NCBI RefSeq assembly: GCF_008831285.2
Contig: NC_045138.2
Coordinates: forward strand, 22,725,934 to 22,789,933
Direction: 5' to 3'
From: Nymphaea colorata
Taxonomy: Eukaryota > Streptophyta > Magnoliopsida > Nymphaeales > Nymphaeaceae
Length of the DNA: 64,000 bases
This document shows, one piece after another, positions 34,006 to 47,425 of this stretch (position 1 is its first letter; each line of letters begins with the position of its first letter). A program made the translations under genes and the position numbers. The notes beneath the pieces are model-generated. The model saw only the letters and a list, made by a program, of their open reading frames with translations. It was not told the origin of the DNA and made no database searches.

Positions 34006-36150
34006 TGACTTTTTGGTATAACACATTGTTTCTCGTATTTCGATGACTTTGTCAATACAAGTATTAAGATGGATTTCGCCTTAAATCTTTCCGTCTTAGT
34101 TCTCTTTTTCTGCTGTACTTTAATTGTTCTATTCTGGATATTAAGTTTAACCTCATAAAGATGGCTGCTTGAACAAGCTCGATTTTGTTGTACCTTTCAA
34201 ATTTGAGTTGCTTATCCCTGTTTTAAGTGAACGTTGGTATGGTTTGATGCTTGAAATCACCCACCGATCCACCTGCAATGTCCGGGCCCACGATGGATGC
34301 TGTTCAGCATGACATAGCGTAGTCGTTAGGCGCCTCATGTTGAGTGCTATCCATCTTGGAGTAAGGATGGTGGATTTTTCGGGTGTATTATACTTTTCCA
34401 TTTGTAGTCTAACATCTACCAACTGAAAAAAGTGTGAACTTGATTGTATCAATTGCAAGAGGGCACGTATTTCTTTAACTTTACGAGTACTTTTCTGTGC
34501 TTTCTTCTTGCATTTATTTCTTTTTATGCTTTGTGACCAAGGAGAAGAAGCGGACCCTTGCATGGCTTTATGCAAGTATGCTTGCCTGTGTGCTAATGGG
34601 AGTCAGGTCGAGGAAAAGATGGCGGTCATGGTGGTACGTTTTGGCTGGTCGCTGGTTGGTTTGCGTGTGTTAACCTTAAACATAGTTTGTAACTTGCTCT
34701 TGTTCTTTACCTTGTTTGCATCTGTAGGTCTTTTGGGCTCTGCAATCCATAAGCGTTGCCGACGTTCTTCAAGCGTCATGTCTCTCGTGTTGTAAATTAA
34801 GTGGCATTTTTTCTTTCATGTCAATGGACGTTGTAAATGTTGAACATGTGTCCACTGCCGTGGATGCCTTTATCATATGCTCCTCTGCTCCTATACAAGT
34901 ACTCCGTGATTTTTTTTGTTTGTTCTTCGCTGCTTTGACCTTTGGTCAGCTGCCGTGAAATGTTTTCCTGTGGCACCGAGAGGTTTAGCCTTTAAGCCTG
35001 CTCCATTGACACATGATCACCTCCAATTGCTATCACGGTCCCTGACGCTGTGATGTTGAGAGAGTGGGAATGCAAAAGTGGTCTGGAACCGTTAGGTTAT
35101 CATAATGTCAATGTTGATCTCCCTCTTGAAAAGATGCTGGACAGATCTAGCGTTACGGCACTAAGCTGATTTGAGTTTTTTACATCTGAATAGGCTTCAT
35201 ATTGATAGGCTTGGTTATAGTTTCTCTGGTTCTGATTCTCTGCAATTGCTCGGCTGTTTCTAAGAAATCTCTCTTGTTTGCACAGGCGTCCCATTCAAAT
35301 GTGGATATTTGCCAATTGCTGTGCAAATGTAGGCTCTGGTTGTCATTCTCAAGTTCTTCCTTTTAGTCTTGTAGACTGCTGGAACACGTCGAGTCCTGTT
35401 CTCATATGGATTATGGTCTGAAACTTAGAACTCATAATTGGTGATGCAACGTATAGCTTGATATACTTCCTGTTCTGTTTATCATCTGGCAAGCTGAAAG
35501 GTCTTCATTTTCATTGCTCATAGTCTCATAAGGGGACTTCTTTGTGCCAATTAAGAGAGGGTGTTCTGCATATGTGGATCGCCCTCATCTTTTTACTAGA
35601 ATTCATTGGACATGATATGAAGCCTCCGAAACGGCTCCATATAAGGTCAGCCGTTCATGTTTCCTCCTCGTCCAATGAATTGATGGTTCCCTCTCCCTCC
35701 CGAAGGAATCTGCTGGGAATGGCTGAATCGGATGGTCTTCGTCCTAGTTTCTCCTGATTTGTCCTTTGCCTGTGAAATGGTGGTTCCATTCATGGGGAAA
35801 ATCTGGTGGACGTTGCTGCTATTGGTGGTCTCATCTGGTTCCCATAATTGCTCTGCGCATTCGGTTTTACGATCCGCGGTGCATGTTGTGCCTGTTTTGT
35901 GATAATTTGCAGTAAATTTAGTTGATAATACGGACTTTGTGCCGTTATTTCATCTTTTTTGTCTCCTTCCATATGAAGAAGCTACATTTTGAGCTGGTTT
36001 TAATCTGGTGAAGCTATGTACTGTACTTTGCCAACTGTTTGTCATAGCACGGCTCCTAAACCATGCAAAGACGTTCAAGGGCTGGCTGGTTTTCTTTCCT
36101 TTCCCATTTCATAGCGCGTTGTTTTCTTGACAACAGCTTCCTAGCTTTCC
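34006..36150. other. 3' flank of the helicase and intergenic DNA
   Basis: No frame here shows a known domain. Part of 34006-34150 should be 3' UTR. Confidence 0.45.
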
Positions 36151-36152
36151 TC

Positions 36153-36252
36153 TTGGCTTTTCTTGATTTGTGTGTCATCTTTGCACAGGGGTCATGCTAA
36201 TCTTCTCTATGTATCATTCTAATTTTATCTTTATCCGATGTCTTTAAGGAGA
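36153..36252 (-). pseudogene. U6 spliceosomal snRNA pseudogene
   Basis: The minus strand follows U6 over nearly its full length: GACATC-GGATAAA, AATGATAC, AGAGAAGATTAGCATG, CCCCTG, TGCAAAGATGACAC and AAATC-AGAAA all occur in order. It departs from U6 at many positions: the 5' stem is altered, four bases are inserted after GATAAA, and the invariant ACAGAGA box reads ACATAGAGA. No upstream sequence element or properly spaced TATA box is visible on its 5' side (36255-36330). It is therefore best called a pseudogene rather than an active U6 gene. Confidence 0.8.
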
Positions 36253-36825
36253 TTTCTTCTTGGGTTTTCAATAGAAAAAACTGCAGATATTTTTGAAAGA
36301 GCGTTGTCCAGAAGATGGTATTTCAATCATTTGAAAGTTGGTAAACCTTTTCCCTTATGCACTATGCGTCTTCCCACAATTCTTGAATGGGAAACGTGGA
36401 TGGTCTAGACTGGTTCAAGTCCATCTCGGCACAAGCATTCACCGATCCTTGAGGATGATACAACCAATCTGTACTCTGAAAATACATGATGATATGGAGG
36501 AGTAAAGAATCAACTTGATTCTATTTGTTCATTTATGCTTTGATGTTACTAACAATCTGCATCTATGATTCATTTAAGATGACAAACAAAAAAAGCCATT
36601 TTTCATTGATAAATGGATTATTAGTCAATTTGGCAATAACGATAGGTTGCTTTGCTATGTACCTATCCATCTCTTCTATGTAGATTTGTATATCAATATA
36701 TCCGTTGCAGGCGTTGATTATGATCTATTACAAGGTATTCTGAGCTGCTTCCCTGATTTTGAATGGACAGTGAGGATCTCTGCTGGACCTGTTAATTGGA
36801 AGCCGGAAAGATTTATTGTGGGCAC

Positions 36826-36956
36826 TGTGTGGGCAATTGCCCACATGGAGCCAACAAAAATACTTATTTTTATATTGACACTTTAGGGCAATTTAAAGGA
36901 TTTACAAGTTGATGCCTCTTAAAAATTTAAAATTCAGGAACCTTAGGCTCCCCACT
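36826..36956. repeat. Partial relative of the 6457 MITE
   Basis: It contains the same GTGTGGGCAATTGCCCACA palindrome and a GATGCCTC-TAAAAAT block in the same order as 6457-6622, but lacks clear CAGGGG termini. Confidence 0.45.
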
Positions 36957-38200
36957 TGGTTGGAAAGCAATTTCGGAAACAAGCATAGGGAGGTAATGAA
37001 AGTACAACTGAGTTAATGGGGAAACGTGATTTTTTCTTTGTGCGATTAATCTACTGTTGAAACTATAGGCATTGTACGACGTCAAGTCTTGCCAACGAAT
37101 GGGCAGCCTCAAATGCTGCTGAGGCGTGATATGTTTCTTTGTTAGCCTGTGTTATGTTCATTCTTTCATTCTTTGCGAACAGTGAGGGAGAGAACCACCC
37201 ATCAGAGTTGCATCGAGAAACCTTTCTACAAACTCGCCCCCATGACCGGCCTTTCTCGAATACTGGGGAGGACAGCTTAATCAGTGAATAAGCTTCAGAA
37301 TAAGGCCTCCTCTGAAAAAAACTGAAGCTTTCAATTGGATCACCTAGAAGTTCACCTTGGGTGGGTGCCGCGTTTGTATTGTAAAAGCTTACCCTCTTTT
37401 GTCTTGCTTTTGAGGTCTAAGGTTGCTTCTGGCTAAAGACATCAGTCAACAAACCATGCCGATAGTTGTTTAATAGGTGGATGCACAGCGAGTCGAGCTG
37501 GAGCTTGGAAATGGTATCGGCTCGGTCATGACGATGCCACGCTTCTTCTTTGAACCTGTGCTTGTGTCGCGACTATGAAGTCTTCATGATTCAAAGGTCG
37601 TCGGTATTCATGATTCTGAACTACCATAGCAAACTTTCCCCACACTAAAAGAATGAAGGAGCAAACAAAAAAGAAGGAAGCTCTAGCCACACCATCCGCG
37701 GAAAGATACGTGAAATATTATAAACTAAACGTTAAACATAATGACTGACTAATTCAGGAAAATGATAATATACTAAAAAAGTGCTGATCTTCTAGAATAA
37801 TATAAAACTCAAAACTACTCGAGCTGCTTGTAGCTTTGCGGACGAGTTTGAGAGTACACCGTCTGCCAGATAGCAGAAACAACTAATGGGCATGGAAAGT
37901 AGACGTAGGATCGCTCAGTGAGACGAGCAACTGATGCCAGAAAATGCAGAATCTTAACAACCCTCTGGGAGAACGGTGTTGTCTCATTGCCAGGACCTTA
38001 CCTTGCAACGGAGCAAACCGACGAAGCCCACAGCATGCCCTCTCCTTAACCCAGGAAAGAGTAAAGTTACAGCTACAAGATACTTTTATTCCAGAAGCAA
38101 AGTGTAATTCACAATCTGGAAAATAATTGCATTCAAACAGACATCTATAGATACAGGAACTATACACTGGGAAGGGTGACTAGAGGCTTCCATTGCCAAT
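36957..38200. other. Intergenic DNA and DGAT2 3' flank
   Basis: No conserved frame. The part next to 38200 should be the DGAT2 3' untranslated region (minus strand). Confidence 0.45.
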
Positions 38201-41200
38201 TCAGACAATTTTCAGTTGAAGATCAGGCTGCCCAGCTTTCCCCTTATGCTTGTCGAAGAGCTCCTGAAGTGCTGCTATAAACTTCCCGTGAACCTCATCA
38301 ACCTGTTCGGTAAACATTAGGTTGATAGGAAAGGACAATGTGAAGAGAAACGAGAAACACGTCATCCATAGCTCAAAACAAAACAACAGCCTTAAATCCA
38401 TTAATGGGTAGAAAAAACACCTCTTCTTTTGTAGGTTGGACAGTTTTTTTCACTTCAATTGGTTTTCCCACAACAACATACATGGGATTCCGCTTCGGAA
38501 TTGGTGATCTGCAAGAGGATTCAGGAAGGCAAAAATTTACAAGATTCATATATATGATATTATGAACAAGTTCAGAGATTCCAAAAGCTAGGAGACGAGG
38601 TCCATAAATTTCTACCCTGTTGAAACCTTATCGTCAGCAACTTCTCCATAATAAAGGTACCTCTGAATATGTAAAGATGTTACGACAAAAGCTTAAACTA
38701 GTTGACGTAATGTGCATTTTCCAAATAGCTTCTTATATAGCAGGGGCTCCTAGATTATAGAAACATTCTTTACTTGAAACACAGTTATCCGTTGATTGAT
38801 GCATGTACAAAGACTTGCAGAATACCAGAAAATATCAACCTATGTCATTTCAAGAATTATCACAATGAAATACTGTCTGAAGCTGCAAGGGACAAAAGTT
38901 CACTGTATCAGAAAGACAGAAACAACAGAAAAATCACACATAGAAACAACAGAATATTGAGATGGGTTGATAAAACAAAATCGGGCCAATGAGTCCAATA
39001 TGCCAATAAGCATACACCCTGCTGACTTTCAGCTGGCTAAACTAGTTTTCACCTTAAAAGCCAGACACCATCACCAATCTCACTTTGTCAAACGACACAG
39101 ACTCAGGTCATGCTTCCTAAGTTTGTGGAATGGGATTCCTATGCAGAAAGAACAGTAGGATCTCATCATTTGTTAAATGATACGTTTCCTTATTCTTCAG
39201 TTCAGGCAATTTATATTTCAAGCAAGTGAACCAAGGACATACCCATTTACACCCCAAAAAACTAGGGGAGTGAACTTCAGTACTCGAGCAAAACGAGTGT
39301 ATAAATCTCCCTTTGGCTTCCACCATCCATAAGCATTAGTCTTCTCCCATGCACACAACTCCAGAAATGGGTAAGAAATAACTGGTGGAGAAACTGGGAA
39401 ACCATTGAAATATTTGTGTTTCTTACCTGTCCAAAGCAAAATACAGGAGCAATTGGGCAGCCCATCTCAATTGCAATACGTATAAAACCTTGCCGTCTCC
39501 TAAGGAACGCAACCTGCAAAAATCCGTCACTGATTTCAGCTACATTTCAATATCAGATTCCTGATCAATTCAGACGGTTCAAACAAGTTTTTTATCAGCT
39601 AAAATAACAAATACTTCAGTGCTAATAGTATCTTCGGATAAAGTTCTGCTTCCAAAGAAGAACCAGTCAGGTGCTTGCCTCCACATTCCACAAACATAAG
39701 AATATTTGCTTTCTTTCAGCATCAACAGTTCTCTTGGATCATTTAACCAAGCCAGATACACCAAAACTTAAAGGCACCTAAACAAGAAGTATAGGATAAA
39801 CTGACACAAATAATGTTTGGCCTCAAATGAAAGACTAGGGTGCTTTAACCTTTTGTTCTATCTTTCATTATTTAAGATATAGTATCAGGATGATGTATTG
39901 GTTGAAAGCTATATTACTTCATTATAGTGACTGAGATCTATCTAATGTATTCTGTCACCACTGCCACTCATTTTAAGCTCTTGGAAATTGGAATACAAAG
40001 AGAACTCTAGGTACTTCACAAACCTCAGAATCTGGTTCCATATATGTGAGTTCCTGTACACCTCCTGGTATCAGAATGCAGCTATAACCAGCTGCTAAGT
40101 ATGAAATGAAGTTTTTCCTTGAAGCAGGAATTAGCCCCAGCCATGTCCATATGTGTCTTAGAATTGGAGTATAAAACACCTGCCATATCCAAAAGAGCAT
40201 GGTTAGCCAGTACTAGAAATGCAATTTCACAAGCATTATTTAATCAGCAAGGGACTTACTGCACTGCTGGCTAACACTTTGATCTTGGGCAGGGGCATGA
40301 AGCCTGTGTAATTGCAAAGAGAAACAACGCCTATAGGTAGGACCGAATGAGGCTCATAACCGAAAACTGCACATAATACCCACATAACAAAAACAAAAGA
40401 AAATTCATCAGACAGAACAGAGCTACAGTGCAAGTTGGAATACTGCACTAAAAAGTTTCCACAAAATTCAGTAACTCTCCTATTAGGTTTTCCAACAAAA
40501 AAGTTGGAAACATAGCCGCCACAGAGAATTCTGCACTATAAAGTTACAATGCTAAAATTTTCTCCAAATGAGAAGCTACTGGACCACACAGATAAATGAA
40601 CAAGCAACAGAAATTTGGGAGTTATAGAGAGAAACATGAAACCACTTTTCAGCTTGTGATATTTAGATGAATATTGTCACATATAAAGTTCAAGCCTCAC
40701 ATAGTGTTCAAGAATGCCGGACACCTGCATATACATCAGAGCTGCTACGGTTGATTTTTTAGTGGCAGGGAAGATGATCTAACATTTAGCCTTCTGCACA
40801 GCTTGCAAAGCCTTCTAAACTCTGTGATTTTGTTTTTCAAGCCATAACAGCTAAAAGCAGAGACTAGGTGTTTCTGAAAAGTTTCTCAAATTAACACATT
40901 AAGTGACAATTATATCTTATTCGAACATGATCAGTGATTTTGGTAAAATCATTTAGCACCATGATCACTCAATAGATACCTTAGTTTATAAAAAGTCGTG
41001 AGCCCTGTGGCATAAAAGTCAAATTCACAAGAAGATAGAACCGTTTTACTTTCCAGCATTGAAAAAGATTGACTCTGTTAACCATGTGGATATGCAGCTA
41101 AGTAAGCAGACAAATACATTACAGCCTGATAAATATGAGGCATGCCATGTATGATATGATCAAGACAAAACAGGATCCATATCCCCGTAGACAAGGTTAA

Positions 41201-42159
41201 AAAATGCATATCAACCAGTCCTAGCAATGAAACTAACATGCTGGTTGAAGCTCCCAGAGGTCCTTTGCTAATTCATTAATTCACAAGGTCCTAAGTCTGG
41301 TAAGTACTTGGAAGCATGAATTTCATAGAAAGCATTTTTTTTCCTTTTTCTGATGACTAGAAAATCTTTAAGAAGAAAAAACCTAGGTGAGCATCAACAA
41401 CAAAACCTTACAAGGGCAACAACATGGAAAAGTTCAGGCAGCAGAATAATAAGGTTAGAACTTAGATCTAGGGACTTCAAGTTCACACTTCCCAAATAAT
41501 AAGTTTGGGAGCTTATGCTATTGAAGCAGAAAGTGAGGCCTTCTTATCTTTCTATCTTCACTCAAAACATGGATTATTTACTACTGACCAGCTGAATAAA
41601 TTCCCCAAGGCTGGCAGGTTCCGAACAGAGCCTAAATTTCGTTACAAGCAAGAAAACTGAAGGATAGGCAAAAACATTATTTAAAACAGTAAAAGGCGGC
41701 GAAGGAGGAGGAGGTAAATGAAGACAAATACCATAAGCTTGATTAGGATCAAACGCCCTAATATCCTCAACATGAAGGGTCACGGGGAAATACCCAGTTG
41801 CATACTTGCATATGTATCTGCATCCAGATCACAGCCACCACATCACGATTATAACATTATAACATAAGAACAAATGATGCAAGGAAAGGGGAAAAAAATA
41901 ACACAAATCGATCAGAAACTTAACTAGAGCAACTCATGCCGACTAACAGGTAGTCAATAGAGTGGAGCATAAAGCAGAAAAAAGAAGCAAGAAAAGGAAA
42001 CAGACACAATGTTGGCAGTAAAGATAAGAGAAAAGAGCAGGCAGACTTAAGATGTCCCACCACCTTGACAATCTCTGGCCCATGCTGCTATTGTAGTCGA
42101 CAGGGATCACCATCAACACAAAAAGGATCCCCAACAACCTGAAAGATCAGATACACATA

Positions 42160-42203
<44 letters not shown>

Positions 42204-42411
42204 GGAGGAGGAGGTCAGAATCTGACACTACTGAGAGGTATCTGGGGAGCAGGAACAACGCAGCCAGGCACAGGACGAAGTTTAGGTGGATGGCGCCCAA
42301 CCAGACGGCGAGGGCGACGGTGGACTTGAATGGGGAATAATCCGTTCGCCTGAATATTGCCGGCTTCGGTCCGTCGACCATGGGTTCAGGCCGGTCATTA
42401 CTTCCCCCCAT
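38201..42411 (-). CDS. DGAT2: Diacylglycerol O-acyltransferase 2
   Basis: An ER membrane enzyme that transfers an acyl group from acyl-CoA to diacylglycerol to make triacylglycerol, often favouring unusual fatty acids in seeds. Nine exons: 42411-42227, 42138-42064, 41817-41732, 40366-40260, 40179-40024, 39513-39427, 39340-39243, 38508-38421, 38302-38201. They join in frame to 327 residues with a TGA stop, matching family length. Seen: an N-terminal hydrophobic hairpin at about residues 31-76, YFP at 96-98, EPHS at 120-123 (the plant form of the animal HPHG catalytic motif), [15 protein letters not shown] at 189-194, [10 protein letters not shown] at 208-217, and a C-terminal VVVGKPIEV. The exon 1 donor must be the third of three overlapping GTs to keep the frame. 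The gene looks functional. Confidence 0.95.
42165..42200. repeat. GA microsatellite in DGAT2 intron 1
   Basis: A perfect GA run of about 18 units within the 88 bp first intron (CT on the sense strand), so it forms much of the pyrimidine-rich tract before the acceptor at 42139. Confidence 0.85.
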
Positions 42412-42416
42412 GAAAA

Positions 42417-42474
42417 GAGAGAGAGAGAGAGAGCGCGAGAGCGAGAGAGAGCGCGAGAGCGAGAGAGAGAGAGA
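42417..42474. repeat. GA/GCGA tract in the DGAT2 5' leader
   Basis: A GA-rich run with interspersed GCGAGAGC units starts six bases upstream of the DGAT2 ATG (CT on the sense strand). It probably lies in the 5' untranslated region. Confidence 0.8.
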
Positions 42475-42650
42475 CGGGTCTTGCTAGCTCTCCACCAGTG
42501 GCCTCAGTTTCTGGAGCTTCCCTTCTACATTGCGTGTCATCTTCGCCCGTCGCCGTGATTATGAGTCCTTCTAAGCGGCCCACAGGTTGGCACCAGAAAA
42601 AAATGAAGTAAGAAACTTAAAATTTGTCTTTGAAGACTTACTTTTGCGCG

Positions 42651-42655
<5 letters not shown>

Positions 42656-42683
<28 letters not shown>
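42656..42683. repeat. AT microsatellite
   Basis: An uninterrupted TA run upstream of DGAT2. Confidence 0.9.
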
Positions 42684-42686
<3 letters not shown>

Positions 42687-44735
42687 CTCTTTTCTTAAAA
42701 ATAAAATAAATTTAGTTTTTTTTTTTAAAAGTAAGTAGTTCCAACGTGCTTAAAAGAGGCCACGGGTCAAGCCCATCCTTTGAGTTTTCACAAAACATAT
42801 TTTTATTGTCTTTTAGGATAAAAAAAAGCATGGCACTTAAACGATCCAAACCACCTTACTTTACCGTGCAATACACGACCACCCATCGAGGTAAATAACA
42901 TTAGTTTGCCGATTTTCTTTCTTAATGTTACCACTAGGCTCCTCTTCTTTCTCGCTCTTATCTAAGGTTGTTCTTGAGCCAATTCGTGAGTGTCTTAAAA
43001 AGAAGCTCAAACTTGGCTCGAGCTCAAGTCGAGTTCGATTTCATTAGGTCGAGTTCGATTTCATTAGCTCAATTTCAACTTGGCTTGAGTTCTTAAAACT
43101 CGAACTTGTTCGATCCAAAAATTGGCTTGAACCGAACCAAACATTTCATTTAAAAATTATCTTTTAATAAAAAAGCAGCATATATATTTGAACACGTGAA
43201 TACCCATTTGAACAACCTACTTCTTTTGATAATTTTTAGAGTCAATTTTATTAAGTGAATTTGCGTCGACCTCGCTGAACAGTCCTACTCTTATCGACTT
43301 TTAATATATCATTGTAAAAAGTAAAAAATAAAATTTTAAAGACTCGTTTGTAAGAAGATTTGATGCTAAGGTTTTACGTTTCTCAGTTAACAGAATTGTT
43401 CCCCTTTCTTTAGTTATTGTACATTATTTCTTTAAATAAAAAAAAAAAAAACCGATCTTGTTAAGCCGGTATTAGCCGATGCGTGCGTATCTTCCCATGT
43501 CTTAAGCACTAACAAACCGACGACACTATTACACGTTAAATGTTATAGTATCTTAATCTTATTTTACACGCTCAATATTAAAAAAAAGAGGGTTTGCTTA
43601 TTTATGCAGCGACATTCTGCTCATTCATCAAAGGAAAGAGAAGCCTTTATGGCCTATGGGCAGCCAAATTTTTGTACGCATTCGTGCAGTTTTTCAGAAA
43701 TTGCATTTTTCAATGTTGAAACAATTTAACTAGTTGCGTTTATTTCTCTCTTTATTGAATTTTTAACAAATGTTTGATTTAATTGCTAATTGTTGAAAAC
43801 AACTCCTTTATGACTTGCATTATTAAGTGTTTAACAATGAACATGTTTGAGACAAGCAACAAAATGGTTGTTTGAGTTGTTTGTGGATTTCATTTTCTCA
43901 TTTCTTAAGCGTTTCATTTTTTTCCTAAATCATAGTAAGAAGTAATTGATTGCGTTTGATTAGGCAGTTGGCAATGCTATGTATTTTCTTTAGTGAAAAA
44001 GATATCAAATGGTTGGTTTTAAGGCTTCTGATCCAGGAATTAACCATTTAAGGCATGAAATTAATTAAGTCAAAGCAACTTGTAAATTGTTCTTAGAAAC
44101 ATTGGCTTCTCACATGTAAAAACAATAAAATCAATTAGTGTCACAAATTAACTATATTACGCATTAGTATATGTGTGGCTACACTGACATTCAACGATTT
44201 TGTCAGTAATAGTTTCACAGACAACATGTAGACTAATGTTCGATAAAAAGATGTCAGTAAAACTTTCACTGATGTTTCTTTGACCTTCACTAACGTTTTT
44301 CTTGTATCAATAAATGTGTTGTTTTTTGTGGTGTATTAGCATTTAGCTGTTTGTCTACTTGTCGTAAACAATTATGGCACTAGTTTGGTCCAATGCAAAC
44401 TTCTTTAAGTTTTATTTATTTATCAATCTCATTCTTCTCTTATTAAAAAAATGATTACTTGAAATCTTCTGAACTTGGATGCACATATCCAAATAAATTG
44501 TAGTGCACAAGTGAGGTGACTAAATCTTTCAATCGATGATGGTTTCTGACTACATTGAAAGGAATTTTTCAACAAAAAGAAAGTAGCCTTCTTATTTTTG
44601 TAACCATTTCCATTCTTCCACAAACATTAGGAGATGCCTCTATTGTGCTTTCATCTCCTATCTTTATTTTCTTGTGCATCTCATTGTTCTCATAAGGGAT
44701 AAAGCGTTTGTTGGTTTTGAGTTTTCCAACTGCTT
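42684..44735. other. AT-rich intergenic DNA, no gene seen
   Basis: The only structure I note is a block near 42970-43150 with repeated CTCGA/TCGAG motifs and two copies of GTCGAGTTCGATTTCATTAG side by side. It resembles the subterminal repeats of a small hAT-like element. Confidence 0.4.
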
Positions 44736-44879
44736 TCTTTGAACAAGTTCATGTTTGTGTGTAACTTTTCTCTTTAATTTTTTTGCGAAATTCCGGACGT
44801 GCTTGAGATATTCTAGGGATCTGAAAAGAGCCGTTCCTTTGATCGTGCTTGAGCTTTCCCAAGAATATTTCCATGACCA

Positions 44880-45329
44880 TCAAAAAGAGGTAGGGCGAGA
44901 GCGGGTTGCCTTGCCTCGAACCTCTGCCTTCACCAAAAAGCCTCCCCATCTTTCCGTTTAGCACAACCACATAGGAGGCATAGAAGATACATGTCATGAT
45001 TCTTAGGCGCCAAACATCCAAAAATTTGAGGCACTCCATTGCCCTGTTAAAGAACTTGAAATTCACTCTGTCATGGGCTTTGGGGAGGTCAAGTTTAAGA
45101 GTAAAGAAGCTCCATTATGGTGCTCAAGGCTGTTAGCGAGCTCATGAGCCATAAGGACTTCTTGATGAATAAGGTCTAGAGGGGAGGAAGGCCCCTTGTT
45201 CCTGACTGAGAATGCGGCTGAGGATAGGTCTCTCATAATCTTGGTAACGAATTTGTAGATGCATTTGCAAAGTACAATAGGCCTGAAGTCTTTAATATTG
45301 ATTGCACCAGTAAATTTTGCGATGAGCAC
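44880..45329 (-). pseudogene. LINE reverse transcriptase segment
   Basis: Two overlapping frames carry consecutive RT blocks (DFRPIVLCKCIYK, LANSLEHHNGASLLLNL, RQGNPLSPYLFLMVMEIF). A frameshift between them breaks the protein. Confidence 0.8.
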
Positions 45330-46792
45330 AATGTACTGCCTTCTTCATCTTCTTAAGAATTTTGCCCGACACAAAAGAGTTTTTTATGGCCATCGTCACG
45401 CCATCCCCTACAATATTCCAAAATGTTTAAAAAAAAAACCGGCGGGAAAAACATTCGGCCCCGGGGGCTCTACTGCTGTGAGACTCAAAAACAGCCTGCC
45501 TAATCTCATTCTGGACTAGTCGGTCAAGGAAAATCGCGTCTCGCGTCATCCGAGGAGACAGACGGACCATCTAAACCACTGTCCAACATATTGCCATTAG
45601 AGTCATCTGCACAGTAAAACTCTTCAAAGAAATCAGAGCAAGCATGAAGAATATTAGCTAAATCAGTACTAACATCATTACCCATTGTTAGGGAGGAGAT
45701 CAAAGTTCTCTTGAACCCAGAATTTGCTCTTGCTTAAAAAAATTGGAGTTCCGATCTCTATCCTTTAGCCAGTCAGCCTGGCGTTTCTGCCGCCACAAAA
45801 GGTAGTCTTCCTCCAAGGCCGGATGAAGCTCCTTACGGAGCACGAACTCCTGTGCCTTGTCCCTGAGACCAGACTCGCAGCCTTTGCCCCGTATCCGGTC
45901 GAGTTACATTATCAAGTTCGCGGTTCATTGGCCTGTGTGACCAAAGACCATTGAATTCCACCTTGCGAGCGATTTTCAGGTCATTTACAGCTTGTAGATC
46001 AACGGATCATTTATAGCTACCTTCATCCAAGCAGCGTGCCATGAAAGTGCCATCTGACGAGGCAGGAACAGTCATGACTGTATCTGTAGACGGCAAGGTG
46101 CCCCTCCATATCCCCATCAGGTGGTCATGCTACCCTTCTGTCATTGTCAACAAAACTCCCAGACGCAACATCCACTTGACTGTCAACGGATGACCCCTCG
46201 GTTTACGTCTAGTTGCAGGTAGTGACCAAGTTACTAACTTTCTGGAGAGGCTTCCTTGCCCTCTTCAGTGGTGGAGCCCTTCGGGTCCGCAGAAGTGCTC
46301 GTCTTTGGCCTCCCTCTGCACAGGTGGCCTCGGCTGATTGACGGAGGTCTAGGATCACCGCTTCTTGCATCAGCATAGGGGCGCCCTGGTAAGGTAAAAA
46401 TTCCAGTGAAACTTTTCCCCCATGGGGGTGTCTGAAAATCAATCTTGGACACAACCGCCACACTACAGTTCATCTTCATCTTCAGCTGCGTCTGGGTTCT
46501 TGTTCGCCCGGTGGCTTGTCTGGTTTGGACCTGTCAGGCCGCATGTGCCTGCTCCACCACGAGACTTTCCTTGGAGATGGGAGGGTTGGGGTCGCGTCGG
46601 TGATTTGTCGGAGCTGTCACAGTAGGATGGGCTTTTGTATTCACAACCGGAGGAGTAGCCTGCGCCTAAAACCTGTTTCATGAGGTTTGGTTGTCACTCC
46701 GAGCAGGGGTCCGATCTTAACTCTGTCTTCTATCTTTGGGAAGGTGTCTAAGCACTTTCACCTCCGTCCAGCCTGACGTTGGGGAAAGGGGG

Positions 46793-46999
46793 CTAGCTTC
46801 CTTTTTCCTGATTAGCAGCAACTTGACAGTTTTCAGTGAAATGTGAAGTGGCTTTACATTTAGCACAGAGCTTGAGACGCTCCTCGTAGACCACCTCCTG
46901 CAAGTGGGGTTGATCCCCACCCGCATGAACCTGCACTATTGATTTTGGCAGGAAACCAAGAGGAACAGAGATCCTGATCCTAGCAAATTCTACCCGCAT
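46793..46999 (-). pseudogene. LINE zinc-knuckle (DUF4283/zf-CCHC_4) segment
   Basis: A 68-residue open piece of the LINE first half, with PKSIVQVHAGGDQPHLQEVV and the CX2CX4HX4C knuckle that binds nucleic acid in this family. Confidence 0.7.
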
Positions 47000-47398
47000 C
47001 AGGGTTTTAGCTAGGGAGTTTGGGCAGACAGCTCCAAGTCTTCTTCAGGGATGAAGATCTTTGGGCAGACATCATCGCACATGACCTCCAACGGCTCGCC
47101 ATATTCATCCTCTTCCATCGACTCCTGGAGCAAACGTTCTGCCCACGATTTGAGGAGCGACAGTAGTCACATACTAATGATAGAATCCACCTTTTTTTAT
47201 CCTGTATCCTTTCAGTGAAGAGATGGAAATAGTGCATCTTATTATCATGCATGTGTCATTGGTGCCACTTTCTCTCACGGTGAAGTTGAGGTTGGGGGGT
47301 CTGAATGGGGGTTGAAGAAGAAACTTTATTGGGGACGAAGAAGAAAGGGCCAGCAGAAAACTTGAACAGATGAGGGCCATCCAACCAACTTGTAACAT

Positions 47399-47425
47399 GA
47401 GAGAGAGAGAGAGAGAGAGAGAGAG
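47399..47425. repeat. GA microsatellite at the 5' side of the LINE
   Basis: A perfect GA run of about 13 units directly upstream (on the minus strand) of the LINE coding remnants. Confidence 0.85.

Noticed and set aside
34508-34795. 95-residue plus-strand frame after the helicase
   Set aside because: A hydrophobic frame without a known domain, splice context or conservation evidence.
36153-36252. Functional U6 snRNA gene
   Set aside because: The ACAGAGA box is disrupted, the 5' stem is altered, and no upstream promoter elements are visible.
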